Assembly: GCF_902764455.1 (NCBI RefSeq)
Contig: NZ_CACWVY010000002.1
Location: 33,926 to 97,925, forward strand
Length of the DNA: 64,000 nt
Direction of reading: 5' to 3'
From: an uncultured Methanobrevibacter sp.
Lineage (GTDB): Archaea > Methanobacteriota > Methanobacteria > Methanobacteriales > Methanobacteriaceae
In this document: piece by piece, positions 35,145 through 43,760 of the stretch
Position numbering within the stretch: the stretch's first letter is position 1
How the letters are laid out: every line of letters starts with the position of its first letter
Notes under the pieces: model-generated
What the model was told of the DNA's origin: nothing
The model's database searches: none
The model's input: only the letters and a program-made list of their open reading frames with translations
Position numbers and translations under genes: made by a program

Positions 35145-35417
35145 ATGAAACAATGCATGGATACTGACAACTTACATAGAAGAATCAAAAAAATCATAGG
35201 ACAATTAAATGCAATTGACCGCATGATTGAAGAAGATATTCCCTGTGAACAAATATTAATGCAAGTTAATGCATCAAAATCAGCACTGCATAAAGTTGGA
35301 CACATTATTGTAGAAGGACACTTGGAAAATTGCGTAAAACAAGCCATAGAACATGAAGATGTAGATGAAGCCATAAGTGACATCTCATCAATTTTGGAAT
35401 ATTACTCCAGACTTTAA
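35145..35417 (+). CDS. csoR: CsoR-family copper-sensing repressor
   Basis: A 90-residue all-helical repressor of the DUF156 (CsoR/RcnR/FrmR) family. The Cu(I) ligand set is complete: Cys-34, His-59 and Cys-63, spaced C-x24-H-x3-C as in CsoR, and the basic RRIKKIIGQLNAIDRMI helix matches the DNA-contact face. An additional Cys-4 is specific to this protein. ATG 35145 is used, with GAGGTG as ribosome site, not GTG 35136, which lies in that site. The metal-exporting ATPase and CopZ follow in the same direction, with a palindrome before each transcription unit. Confidence 0.9.
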   Translation: MKQCMDTDNLHRRIKKIIGQLNAIDRMIEEDIPCEQILMQVNASKSALHKVGHIIVEGHLENCVKQAIEHEDVDEAISDISSILEYYSRL

Positions 35418-35435
35418 TTTTTTTTAAAGTTACCT

Positions 35436-35453
35436 TATACCCCATAGGGTATA
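35436..35453 (+). promoter_or_regulatory. CsoR-type operator upstream of the P-type ATPase
   Basis: TATACCC-CATA-GGGTATA, an 18-bp palindrome with 7-bp perfect arms, 24 nt before the ATPase start codon and 18 nt after the csoR stop. It is the better of the two copies. Its position suggests that the ATPase-copZ unit has its own copper-controlled promoter in addition to read-through from csoR. Confidence 0.68.
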
Positions 35454-35477
35454 ATTAGACCAGTGAGGTTGATTAAA

Positions 35478-37343
35478 ATGAAATTAACAAAAGAGCAAAA
35501 AATAGATATTCTGCTTATAATCGTTTCCACAGCAAGTATAATTAGCAGTTTCATTCTATCACTCGACTATATTTCATGGATTGCAGTTATACTCTGCGGA
35601 ATACCAATTCTTAAAGAATGCATTGAAGGATTAATTACTGAATTTGATATTAAAGCAGATTTGCTTGTATCCATAGCAATTATTGCATCAATAATAATTG
35701 GTGAAGTATTTGCAGCAGGTGAAATCGCAACAATCATGGCAATTGGAGGATTTTTAGAAGAATATACACTATCTAAAACCCAGGGAAGAATTGAAGAACT
35801 TGTAAAAATGACACCTCAAGTTGCAACCAGAATTAAAAATAACATTGAAGAAAAAATATCTGTCGAAAATGTACAGGTCGGAGATATCTTAAAAGTACTT
35901 CCGGGAGAAAGTATACCTACTGACGGCATCATCATTAATGGTGAAACCTCAATTGACGAGACAACCCTTACAGGAGAACCCATACCTGTAGACAAAAGCG
36001 TTAATGACGAAGTATATGGAGGAACAATAAATCTTTATGGATCATTCATTATGAAAACAACAAAAATCAGCCAGGAGAGTTCTCTACAAAAGTTAATTAG
36101 ACTGGTTGAATCATCCAAAGCGGAAAATTCAAAAATTGTTAGAACCGCAGATGCATGGGCAACACTGATTGTTGTAATAGCGTTTATAGCAGCAATATTG
36201 ACATACCTGTTTACATTTGAAATAACCCGATCTGTCACAATTCTTGTAGTATTCTGTCCATGTGCACTGGTTTTGGCTACACCAACAGCAATAATGGCTT
36301 CAATTGGAAATTTAACAAGATACGGTATTTTAGTAAAAGACGGAGAATCACTGGAGGAATTGGCACGAGTCAGTGAAATAACATTTGATAAAACCGGAAC
36401 ATTAACATATGGAATTCCAAGAATCGTTAATGTTATTTCAGAAAATCCAGATGAAATGATGCATCTTCTTGCATCTCTTGAATCAAAATCAGAACATCCT
36501 TTAGCAAAGGCAATTGTAAAGGAGTATTGGGGAAATGAATTAGAGCATGTTAATGATTTTAAAATGCATTTCGGAAATGGAGTAAGTGGTAAAATAAATG
36601 GTTCAAAAATCATTGCCGGAAACAAAAAACTCCTGATATCCGAAAATATTGAGATAACATCCATTAAAGAACCTCAAAATGGAGAAATTGCAATATATGT
36701 GGCAAAAAATGGTGAAGTTATCGGACAGGTTTATCTTGCAGATACAATACGTGAAAAATCAAAACAAACAATACGAGAACTGAAAGAATTACGAATTAAA
36801 TCAACATTACTCACAGGAGACAACAAAAAAACAGCAGAATACATTGCAAATAAATTAAAAATCAGAAATGTTAAGGCAAGCTGTTTGCCTGAAGATAAAA
36901 CAGAATACATTAAAAACGAACAAATTCTTGGACATAAAGTTGCAATGATTGGAGACGGGATAAATGATGCCCCTTCACTTAGAAAAGCAAATGTTGGAAT
37001 AGCTATGGGAGATATTGGCAGTGCCGTTAGTATTGAAGCTGCAAATATCGCTTTAATCAACGACAACATCGAAAATCTTCCGGGTTTAATCAGAATTGCA
37101 AGAAAAACCGTCCAAACAATAAATATAGGAATAGGATTTGCATTAACAATAAACATTATAGCAATGGCATTGGCAATTCTTGGAATCCTAAATCCAATTG
37201 AAGGAGCATTAATCCATAATATAGGCTCCATTGTTGTAATTACCTATTCTTCAACATTAACACTTAAAAAAATTTCAAAAGAGGATTATAAAAAATCTAA
37301 AAAATTAGGCATGTCTAAACATTTAAATAAATCAAAAGCATAA
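35478..37343 (+). CDS. P1B-type heavy-metal-exporting ATPase
   Basis: A 621-residue ion pump. The membrane metal site has CPC at 260-262 (FCPCALVLATPTA), the phosphorylated aspartate is Asp-304 (DKTGT), TGE is in the actuator loop (LTGEPIPVDKS), and the hinge is MIGDGINDAPSL. HP of the P1B nucleotide site is in SEHPLAKA. There is no N-terminal HMA domain; this is supplied by the separate gene at 37374. The C-terminal helix reads ALIHNIGSIVVI, which differs from standard CopA (YN...MxxSS) and ZntA (D-G) signatures. Copper export is inferred mainly from CsoR and CopZ context. ATG 35478 fits GAGGTTGAT. Confidence 0.9.
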   Translation: MKLTKEQKIDILLIIVSTASIISSFILSLDYISWIAVILCGIPILKECIEGLITEFDIKADLLVSIAIIASIIIGEVFAAGEIATIMAIGGFLEEYTLSKTQGRIEELVKMTPQVATRIKNNIEEKISVENVQVGDILKVLPGESIPTDGIIINGETSIDETTLTGEPIPVDKSVNDEVYGGTINLYGSFIMKTTKISQESSLQKLIRLVESSKAENSKIVRTADAWATLIVVIAFIAAILTYLFTFEITRSVTILVVFCPCALVLATPTAIMASIGNLTRYGILVKDGESLEELARVSEITFDKTGTLTYGIPRIVNVISENPDEMMHLLASLESKSEHPLAKAIVKEYWGNELEHVNDFKMHFGNGVSGKINGSKIIAGNKKLLISENIEITSIKEPQNGEIAIYVAKNGEVIGQVYLADTIREKSKQTIRELKELRIKSTLLTGDNKKTAEYIANKLKIRNVKASCLPEDKTEYIKNEQILGHKVAMIGDGINDAPSLRKANVGIAMGDIGSAVSIEAANIALINDNIENLPGLIRIARKTVQTINIGIGFALTINIIAMALAILGILNPIEGALIHNIGSIVVITYSSTLTLKKISKEDYKKSKKLGMSKHLNKSKA

Positions 37344-37373
37344 TATTAACTATCGATAATAAGGTGATTTATC

Positions 37374-37577
37374 ATGGCTGAAAAAGAAATTAAAGTAGTG
37401 GGTATGCATTGCCCATCTTGTGTAAAAGCTGTAGAATTATGTTTAACAGATGTCGACGGAATTGAAGATGCAAAAGCAGATTTAGACTCCGGAATCACTA
37501 CAATTACAATGTCTGGCGACGTAAGTGATGCAGACATTAACGAAGCTGTTGAAGAAGCAGGATTCAAAGTAGAATAG
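37374..37577 (+). CDS. CopZ-like heavy-metal-binding chaperone
   Basis: A 67-residue single HMA (ferredoxin-like) domain. The metal site GMHCPSC has Cys-13 and Cys-16, with the usual preceding Met and the hydrophobic core pattern of CopZ/Atx1. The second half (GIEDAKADLDSGITTITMSGDVSDADINEAVEEAGF) completes the beta-alpha-beta repeat. It lies 30 nt behind the ATPase and would carry Cu(I) to it, or act for the missing N-terminal domain. GGTGATTT precedes the start. Confidence 0.9.
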   Translation: MAEKEIKVVGMHCPSCVKAVELCLTDVDGIEDAKADLDSGITTITMSGDVSDADINEAVEEAGFKVE

Positions 37578-37585
37578 AATCCTCC

Positions 37586-37601
37586 TTATTTTTTATTTTT
37601 T
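37586..37601 (+). terminator. T-rich terminator after the copper operon
   Basis: CCTCCTTATTTTTTATTTTTT directly after the copZ stop, the same pattern as after top6A. It overlaps the final codons of the convergent hydrolase gene. Confidence 0.5.
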
Positions 37602-38362
37602 AAAAAGTTCTTTAAAATATCCAATATTTTCATATTGTTTTTACCCACCAGCAAATTATGCTTTACATCATCAAAAATAATTAATTCAGAACCATCTATT
37701 TTTTCACAAATTTCCATTTGAATAGAAACTGGAGTTATTTTATCATATTTACCGGCCAGAATTAATGTAGGAACAGAAACTTCAGACAGCTTATCTTCTA
37801 AATCAAAATCCCAGAAAGCATCAATGATTTTAATATAAGCTTGAGTATTAGCAGTTTGTGAAGCCCGCTGCTTTAATAAATCCAGTTCCACACGATTATC
37901 ACGAATAACATCAGGACATAATACCTTAGGCAAAATATTATCATAAAATTCTTTAAAACCCATATTTAAATCATTTTTAAAATCACTGAAAACACTTTTC
38001 ATATGCTCGTCAGCTTTAGAAAAGCCAGACATCAACACAAGAGAATTAACTTTTTTCGGATATTTGAGTATAAAATCAAGTGCAATTGGACTTCCCAAAG
38101 AAAAACCAACAAGATTAATATTATCTGCATTCAATTCATCCAAAATCACAAGCAGACTGTCTACAATCAAATCAACATCCATTTCATCTTCACCCATTTG
38201 AGATTGACCATGTCCAGGCAAATCAAAACGGATGACTTGATAATCTTTTTTAAGATTAGTTGCTAAAATCTCCCAATAGTTCAAATTATCAGAAAGTCCA
38301 TGGAGAAAAACAATTGTTTCGCCCTTACCTTCAACTTTATAATGTAAATTAATATTGCTCAA
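37586..38362 (-). CDS. Alpha/beta hydrolase
   Basis: A 258-residue alpha/beta hydrolase fold. VFLHGLSDNLNYW gives the oxyanion-hole HG region, RFDLPGHGQS the second block, and GFSLGSPIAL the nucleophile elbow G-x-S-x-G. AGKYDKITPV has the acid residue and DVKHNLLV the catalytic histidine, so the triad is complete. This resembles MenH/BioH-type or esterase members; the substrate is unknown. The start is TTG 38362 with GGTG eight nt before. It stands alone, convergent to the copper operon. Confidence 0.85.
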   Translation of the reverse strand: MSNINLHYKVEGKGETIVFLHGLSDNLNYWEILATNLKKDYQVIRFDLPGHGQSQMGEDEMDVDLIVDSLLVILDELNADNINLVGFSLGSPIALDFILKYPKKVNSLVLMSGFSKADEHMKSVFSDFKNDLNMGFKEFYDNILPKVLCPDVIRDNRVELDLLKQRASQTANTQAYIKIIDAFWDFDLEDKLSEVSVPTLILAGKYDKITPVSIQMEICEKIDGSELIIFDDVKHNLLVGKNNMKILDILKNFLKNKK

Positions 38363-38462
38363 AGTAACACCATTATTAAATTTATCCCAATTATTTTATA
38401 TAATCATCTACATTTTAGAAAAAAAGTTATAATATCCACCACATAAATTTAATTGTGATAAT

Positions 38463-38939
38463 ATGAAAAACATTAAATGTTTTATTTTAATAGTGATTTT
38501 GGCTGCATTGTTATCTGCAGGCATCGTATTTGCCCAGAACAACACAACATTGGAAGAACATGATTTTGATTCATATTTTAAAATGAATGTTCCTAAAGGA
38601 ATGTCATTTGAAAAAATTGAAGGAGCTCAAAGTAAAAATATCAATCTTACACTGAATTACAGAAACGACAGTTTAAAGATTAACGTCGTCTATACCCAAT
38701 CAATAGGTGCAAAAAACACACTAGTGAAATATTATGAAGAGATGGCAAAAAACAACACAGATATGAAAATGAATTCAACAGGCAACACTACAATCATACA
38801 TTTTAATGGGAAAAATATCATTGGAGAAACAAATTACCATGACATGGCAATTGTTGGAGATAATGAAAAGTATATTCTGATGCAATGTGATAACGAAACC
38901 CTGATGAAATCCATGGCAGAGTCTGTCAAATTCAAATAG
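38463..38939 (+). CDS. Small secreted protein, unknown
   Basis: A 158-residue protein with a signal peptide (MKNIKCFILIVILAALLSAG, cut likely after VFA). The mature part starts with an NNTT glycosylation-type sequence and has several further NxT/NxS sites, with alternating beta-type composition (FDSYFKMNVPKGMSFEKIEG). It may be distantly related to the secreted protein at 1909 (both have a short domain after the signal, then a central Y/N-rich part). GTGATAAT is the ribosome site. No family is recognised. Confidence 0.7.
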   Translation: MKNIKCFILIVILAALLSAGIVFAQNNTTLEEHDFDSYFKMNVPKGMSFEKIEGAQSKNINLTLNYRNDSLKINVVYTQSIGAKNTLVKYYEEMAKNNTDMKMNSTGNTTIIHFNGKNIIGETNYHDMAIVGDNEKYILMQCDNETLMKSMAESVKFK

Positions 38940-39034
38940 TTTATTAAAATTAAAAATATCAAATTATATATAACTTAAATAACAGATTTAAATTCATATA
39001 ATATTTAATTATTATAACTTAAAAAGGGATTAAA

Positions 39035-40051
39035 ATGAAAACTGTTGCAATTAATGGTTACGGAACCATCGGTAAAAGAGTGGCTGATGCAGTAGCTGCT
39101 CAAGATGATATGAAAGTTATTGGTGTAAGTAAAACTAGACCAAACTACGAAGCAAGAACTGCCGTTGAAGAAAAAGGCTATCCTTTATACATTGGAATTC
39201 CAGAAAGAGAACAATTATTCAAAGATGCGGGAATTGAAATAGCAGGTACTGTTGAAGATATGATTCAGGAAGCAGACGTTGTTGTTGACTGTACTCCTGG
39301 AAGTATCGGACCACAAAACCTTGAAATGTATAAAAAAGCAGGCGTTAAAGCAATTTATCAAGGTGGAGAAGACCATGATTTAACCGGCCTTTCATTTAAT
39401 GCTATTTCCAATTATGATGATTCATACGGTGCAGATTACACAAGAGTAGTTTCATGTAACACTACAGGACTCACACGTACATTATCAACTATTGACCCAA
39501 TAGCAGACATTAAAAAAGTCAGAGCAGTAATGGTAAGAAGAGGATCTGATCCATCAGAAATCAAAAAAGGACCAATTAATGCAATTGTTCCAAACCCTCC
39601 AAAAGTACCATCTCACCACGGTCCTGACGTAAAGACTGTAATGAAAGGTATTGACGTAACAACCATGGCATTACTTGTTCCTACTACATTAATGCACCAA
39701 CACAACATCATGGTTGAAATCAACAATGACGTGGAAACTGAAGAAATTATTGAAGCATTAGAAAAACGTTCAAGAGTCCTTGTTGTTTCTGCTGAAGAAG
39801 GATTAGGATCAACTGCTGAGTTAATGGAATATGCTAAAGAACTTGGAAGAAACAGAAATGACTTATATGAAATCCCAGTCTGGAAAGAATCCATTAATGT
39901 TGTGGGAAATGAATTATTCTACATGCAAGCTGTGCATCAGGAATCTGATGTAATACCTGAAAATATTGATGCTATTCGTGCACTTTTAGAAATGGAAAGT
40001 GACAACGAAAAATCAATCGCAAAAACCAATAAAGCTATGGGAATATTTTAA
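39035..40051 (+). CDS. gap: Glyceraldehyde-3-phosphate dehydrogenase, archaeal type
   Basis: A 338-residue archaeal GAPDH that interconverts glyceraldehyde 3-phosphate and 1,3-bisphosphoglycerate in gluconeogenesis/glycolysis. The cofactor motif is [15 protein letters not shown]. The catalytic Cys-141 lies in [10 protein letters not shown], the active-site histidine region is [13 protein letters not shown], and [13 protein letters not shown] is conserved in the archaeal family, which differs strongly from the bacterial one. It is a single gene with a short AT-rich promoter and a T-run terminator after it. Confidence 0.95.
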   Translation: MKTVAINGYGTIGKRVADAVAAQDDMKVIGVSKTRPNYEARTAVEEKGYPLYIGIPEREQLFKDAGIEIAGTVEDMIQEADVVVDCTPGSIGPQNLEMYKKAGVKAIYQGGEDHDLTGLSFNAISNYDDSYGADYTRVVSCNTTGLTRTLSTIDPIADIKKVRAVMVRRGSDPSEIKKGPINAIVPNPPKVPSHHGPDVKTVMKGIDVTTMALLVPTTLMHQHNIMVEINNDVETEEIIEALEKRSRVLVVSAEEGLGSTAELMEYAKELGRNRNDLYEIPVWKESINVVGNELFYMQAVHQESDVIPENIDAIRALLEMESDNEKSIAKTNKAMGIF

Positions 40052-40057
40052 ATTCCC

Positions 40058-40076
40058 TCTTTTTTACTATTTTTTT
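40058..40076 (+). terminator. T-run terminator after gap
   Basis: CTCTTTTTTACTATTTTTTTAC directly after the gap stop codon, without a stem, as in other archaeal terminators. The next gene starts 10 nt further on, so read-through is still possible. Confidence 0.45.
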
Positions 40077-40086
40077 ACTGATTTAA

Positions 40087-40923
40087 ATGAAACATAATGT
40101 ACTTTTTGGACCTGCAGGAAGTCCTATAAACTATAAAGGTGCAGCATATAAAGCTCCAAAATTTATTTCTGAAGAAGGTCTTAACTCTTATGAATACCAA
40201 TCCCCATATGGAGTAAGAATTGGTGAAAAAGCTGCAACTACTCTAAAAGAGGAATCTGAAAAGCATGACATTCAAGTTTCAATGCATGCTCCATATTACA
40301 TTAACCTGTGTGCCAAGGAAGATTCAAAGCTTGAAAAAAGTATCGGACATTTAATATCTGCAGCTCGTGCGGGAGAATGGATGGGAGCATATAGACTTGT
40401 ATTCCACCCAGGAGCTTATCTGAATAGAAAACCCGAAAAAGCCATGGAAATATCCAAAAATACAGTAAATAGATTATTTGAAGAACTTGAAGCGGAAGGC
40501 ATTGAAGAATTTACATTCGCACCTGAAACTACCGGAAAAAGAACACAGCTTGGAAATGTTCATGAAGTTGTTGAGTTATGTGCCACATTTGACCATTTTG
40601 AACCAACAATTGATTTTGCACATGTCCATGCAAGAGGAAGAGGATTTTTAAATAAAAAAGAAGATTACAATTGCATATTTTCAACAATTGAAGATAATTT
40701 GGATATTGATATCCTGCACTGCCATTATACAACAATCGAATATGGCCAAGGCGGAGAAATTAAACATCACACATTGGACGAAAGTGATGAATACGGACCA
40801 AACATTGAAGATTTGCTTGCAAATTTAATTGATAATGGCTGGAAGGCAAACATTATTTGTGAAACCCCACAAAGAGATTTGGATGCTTTAAAAATGAAAG
40901 AGATATATGAAAAAATGTTATGA
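40087..40923 (+). CDS. Endonuclease IV-type AP endonuclease (TIM barrel)
   Basis: A 278-residue protein of the xylose-isomerase-like TIM barrel/AP endonuclease 2 superfamily. Metal-site blocks in order: VSMHAPYYINLCA, LVFHPGAY, TFAPETTGKRTQLG (the Glu of the trinuclear Zn site), PTIDFAHVHARG, DILHCHYT and a late NIICETPQ. The spacing matches archaeal deoxyribonuclease IV (Nfo)-like proteins, which cut DNA at abasic sites. A sugar isomerase role is less likely. It starts 36 nt after gap. Confidence 0.87.
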   Translation: MKHNVLFGPAGSPINYKGAAYKAPKFISEEGLNSYEYQSPYGVRIGEKAATTLKEESEKHDIQVSMHAPYYINLCAKEDSKLEKSIGHLISAARAGEWMGAYRLVFHPGAYLNRKPEKAMEISKNTVNRLFEELEAEGIEEFTFAPETTGKRTQLGNVHEVVELCATFDHFEPTIDFAHVHARGRGFLNKKEDYNCIFSTIEDNLDIDILHCHYTTIEYGQGGEIKHHTLDESDEYGPNIEDLLANLIDNGWKANIICETPQRDLDALKMKEIYEKML

Positions 40924-40924
40924 A

Positions 40925-41437
40925 TTAATAATCCTTAACTGAATTTATCAAATCATCCATATCCTTGAAAAGGTCGTTAATATCATCATTATCCTTTTTG
41001 TTTGAACTCAAATGAATTATCAATTCATTTGTTAAATCTTCCATTTTATCTATAAAAGTTTCAAGAGTTTTAATTTTACCGTCAAGCTCTTTTATAACAA
41101 ATGGATTTTTAGAAGGATCCAATTCAAGCATTTTTCTTGCAATACCTACCTGAATATCAAATAAGTTGTTTGATTTGGTAATGGCTGATGAAAAACGCTC
41201 ATAAGCAAAATGATTTGGATCAAACTCCTTTTCCACCAGTTCACAAGCCCTCTTTTGTTTTATATCATATTCATGTTCCAATTCTGTAATCTTTAAATCA
41301 TACTCTTTCGGAACTGCTTCAATAACTGGTTCCTTTTTAAATATTGGCTTTCCACATTCAGAACAGAAGTTCTGATTGGAGTCAATTTTAGCCCCACAGT
41401 AAATACAAAAATGATTGTGATTATCTTCGTTTACCAT
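40925..41437 (-). CDS. Zinc-ribbon protein with coiled-coil domain
   Basis: A 170-residue protein. An N-terminal zinc ribbon (CIYCGAKIDSNQNFCSECGKP, four cysteines) is followed by an all-helical, charged region of about 130 residues with heptad patterns. There is no membrane segment. It overlaps nothing and faces the AP endonuclease gene, ending 2 nt from its stop. Function is unknown; similar small zinc-ribbon proteins are common in Methanobrevibacter. Confidence 0.65.
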   Translation of the reverse strand: MVNEDNHNHFCIYCGAKIDSNQNFCSECGKPIFKKEPVIEAVPKEYDLKITELEHEYDIKQKRACELVEKEFDPNHFAYERFSSAITKSNNLFDIQVGIARKMLELDPSKNPFVIKELDGKIKTLETFIDKMEDLTNELIIHLSSNKKDNDDINDLFKDMDDLINSVKDY

Positions 41438-41475
41438 ACAATATTATTTAAGTGGTTATCTTTAATAAGTTTTAA

Positions 41476-42546
41476 TTATCTGCTCTTTTTTAATCTTAAG
41501 ATAACTAGCTCGGAATTAGTTCCCCACCTCATAGGAATATCCATTGAACCAACACCTGTTGTAACATGCAGATATTTACCAGAATCACTTTTAAACAATC
41601 CCATATTATATTTAAAAATGAGTTCAGCAAAAAAGATTACAGGATAGAACTGACCACCATGAGTATGGCCAGATAATTGGACATCAAATCCCAAAGAGGA
41701 AAATTCCTCCCAAAAATATGGAACATGATAATTAATGATGTTGACAAAACCCGGCCTGATTAAAGATTCATTTACATCAGGCATTCCATTATCATCAAAA
41801 CTATAAGATGCCCCAACTATGTTTAAACATTCAAATTCAGCACGTTTATTATCCAAAACAATGACTCCTGCATTTTTACAGGCCTCAATAACATTTTCAA
41901 TTTCAAGATAGAAATCATGATTTCCAGGAGTGAATATTATTGGAATTTTAACATCCTGGAATGCTGAAAAGTCATCTTTTTCAACAGCTGAAGATCCGTC
42001 AGCCAAATCTCCGGAAATAACAACCAAGTCACATTCATCTTCCAGCAGTTTTAACTTTTCTGAAATTTGGCGAATGATTGGTCTGTGTCTTACGGAACCA
42101 AAATGAACATCAGAGAGATGGACAATGTTAATATCTCTAGATAACTTATTCAATTCCAAAACCCTTTCCTTAACGACCAAGTTATGAGCATTATAATAAT
42201 TGTAAAGCCCTAATATAGGAACAATAGCCAATAATAAACAAATTAATGGGAAAGGAATCTCAACAAACATTTTAATTAAATAAATTGCAACAATATCTAT
42301 GAAAAACATCATTGAACCCCACATCCAAACTCCATCAATAGTAGATACAACTCTTCCCAAAACTGTAGATTTTTTAGCTTCAAAAAACATCGGAACAAGA
42401 TGAAACAAACCTACAACTATTGCCAACTTAGCTAAATCTAAGTTATTAACCCCTCCAAACAATAAAAAGATATATTTCAATAAGAAAAACTGAAATATCA
42501 TATAAAATGGAGTTATGAATATTACTCTTAATGTTCTAAAACTCAT
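41476..42546 (-). CDS. Membrane-anchored metallophosphoesterase
   Basis: A 356-residue protein. About five hydrophobic segments fill residues 1-130. The calcineurin-like phosphoesterase domain follows: HLSDVHFGS (metal 1), VVISGDLADGS (bridging Asp), FTPGNHDFY (NHD/E motif) and the late LSGHTHGGQFYP. This is the YaeI/LpxH-like layout, in which the domain is held at the membrane and may hydrolyse a lipid-linked phosphate or nucleotide. The substrate is not known. The GAGGTATT site precedes the start. Confidence 0.85.
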   Translation of the reverse strand: MSFRTLRVIFITPFYMIFQFFLLKYIFLLFGGVNNLDLAKLAIVVGLFHLVPMFFEAKKSTVLGRVVSTIDGVWMWGSMMFFIDIVAIYLIKMFVEIPFPLICLLLAIVPILGLYNYYNAHNLVVKERVLELNKLSRDINIVHLSDVHFGSVRHRPIIRQISEKLKLLEDECDLVVISGDLADGSSAVEKDDFSAFQDVKIPIIFTPGNHDFYLEIENVIEACKNAGVIVLDNKRAEFECLNIVGASYSFDDNGMPDVNESLIRPGFVNIINYHVPYFWEEFSSLGFDVQLSGHTHGGQFYPVIFFAELIFKYNMGLFKSDSGKYLHVTTGVGSMDIPMRWGTNSELVILRLKKSR

Positions 42547-42635
42547 AGAAATACCTCTAAAATTATTTTGTCACCACAAATATATAAATAATTAAAACAA
42601 ATGTTATGTTGTAACAAATATTGGAGGTGAGTTTT

Positions 42636-43760
42636 TTGAAAAGTGATAATAAAACGCAAGAAATTAAAACAACCAACCAAAAATCCTTGAAAAAAGAAAT
42701 TGAAACAAAGGATGATGCTGAATTAGTAATTTTAAAACCAGTAGGTTATCCATTTGCTTTTCCTTTGATGGATGAGGACATAGAAATTAAAAATGGCGCA
42801 TTATTTGAAGAATACGCCCGTGAACAATGGCTCGGTTTGGTTGTCCGCGAAAACTCACACTTATTTGATCAAAAAATCATTCCGGACTATGGTTTTGAAA
42901 TTATTTCCGCTAAACCAAATAACTCAATAATTTCAGAGCAGACAAAAATTAAATTAATTACAGACGATTTAAATGTGAAAAAGAATGATGTAAGAGTCAA
43001 ATCAAATATTTTCCTCCAAGACATCGTGGGTCAAAAAAATGCAAAAAGTAAAGTCAAAGTAATTAAAAAATATCTGGAAAATCCTAAAAAGTTCGGACAG
43101 TGGGCTCCAAAAAATATTTTATTCTATGGACTTCCAGGTACAGGTAAAACCATGCTTGTAAAAGCTCTTGCCAATGAACTTGATGTTCCACTGCATTTAA
43201 TTAAATCAACATCACTAATAGGTGACCATGTGGGAGATGGTGCATCTAAAATCCACGAATTATTTAAAAAAGCCAGTGAAAACTCCCCATCAATAATATT
43301 TATTGATGAAATGGATGCAATTGCACTAGATAGATCATTTCAATCTTTAAGAGGAGACGTTTCAGAAATAGTGAACTCATTATTAACAGAAATGGACGGA
43401 ATTAGTGAAAATGAGTCTGTCATAACAATCGGAGCAACCAACAATCCAACTTCACTGGATTTTGCTGTAAGAAGCCGTTTTGAAGAAGAAATAGAATTCA
43501 AATTGCCGAATGACAATGAAAGATTGGAAATTTTAGAAAATAATCTCAAAACAATGCCAATTGATAATGATTTGGATTTAAACAAAATAGTCAAACTTAC
43601 AAAAGGATTATCCGGAAGAGATTTAAAAGAAAAAATATTAAAAACCGCGCTGCACAATGCTATTGCCAATGACAGTGAAATTATCACAATGCAAAATATA
43701 GATTATGCTCTTAAATCTGTAAAAATAAAACATAATGAAGTTAAGGGAATGTTTGAATAA
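42636..43760 (+). CDS. Stand-alone AAA ATPase (PAN/Cdc48-like AAA domain)
   Basis: A 374-residue protein. The N-terminal 110 residues are unlike the PAN coiled coil or the Cdc48 N-domain (KPVGYPFAFPLMDEDIEIKNGA...). The AAA module follows: GQKNAKSKVKVIKKYL, Walker A GLPGTGKTM, Walker B IIFIDEMDAIA, sensor 1 GATNNPTSLD, arginine finger region RSRFEEEIEF, and an alpha-helical lid with LSGRDLKEKILKTAL. Close to the single-domain archaeal AAA proteins whose substrates are unknown. The start is TTG 42636, five nt behind GGAGGTGA; the earlier TTG lies in that site. Confidence 0.85.
   Translation: MKSDNKTQEIKTTNQKSLKKEIETKDDAELVILKPVGYPFAFPLMDEDIEIKNGALFEEYAREQWLGLVVRENSHLFDQKIIPDYGFEIISAKPNNSIISEQTKIKLITDDLNVKKNDVRVKSNIFLQDIVGQKNAKSKVKVIKKYLENPKKFGQWAPKNILFYGLPGTGKTMLVKALANELDVPLHLIKSTSLIGDHVGDGASKIHELFKKASENSPSIIFIDEMDAIALDRSFQSLRGDVSEIVNSLLTEMDGISENESVITIGATNNPTSLDFAVRSRFEEEIEFKLPNDNERLEILENNLKTMPIDNDLDLNKIVKLTKGLSGRDLKEKILKTALHNAIANDSEIITMQNIDYALKSVKIKHNEVKGMFE

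Noticed and set aside
36035..36664. Antisense open frame of 209 codons over the P-type ATPase
   Set aside because: It is a mirror of the ATPase coding frame, has no ribosome site and composition typical of a shadow frame. The sense gene has full family motifs.
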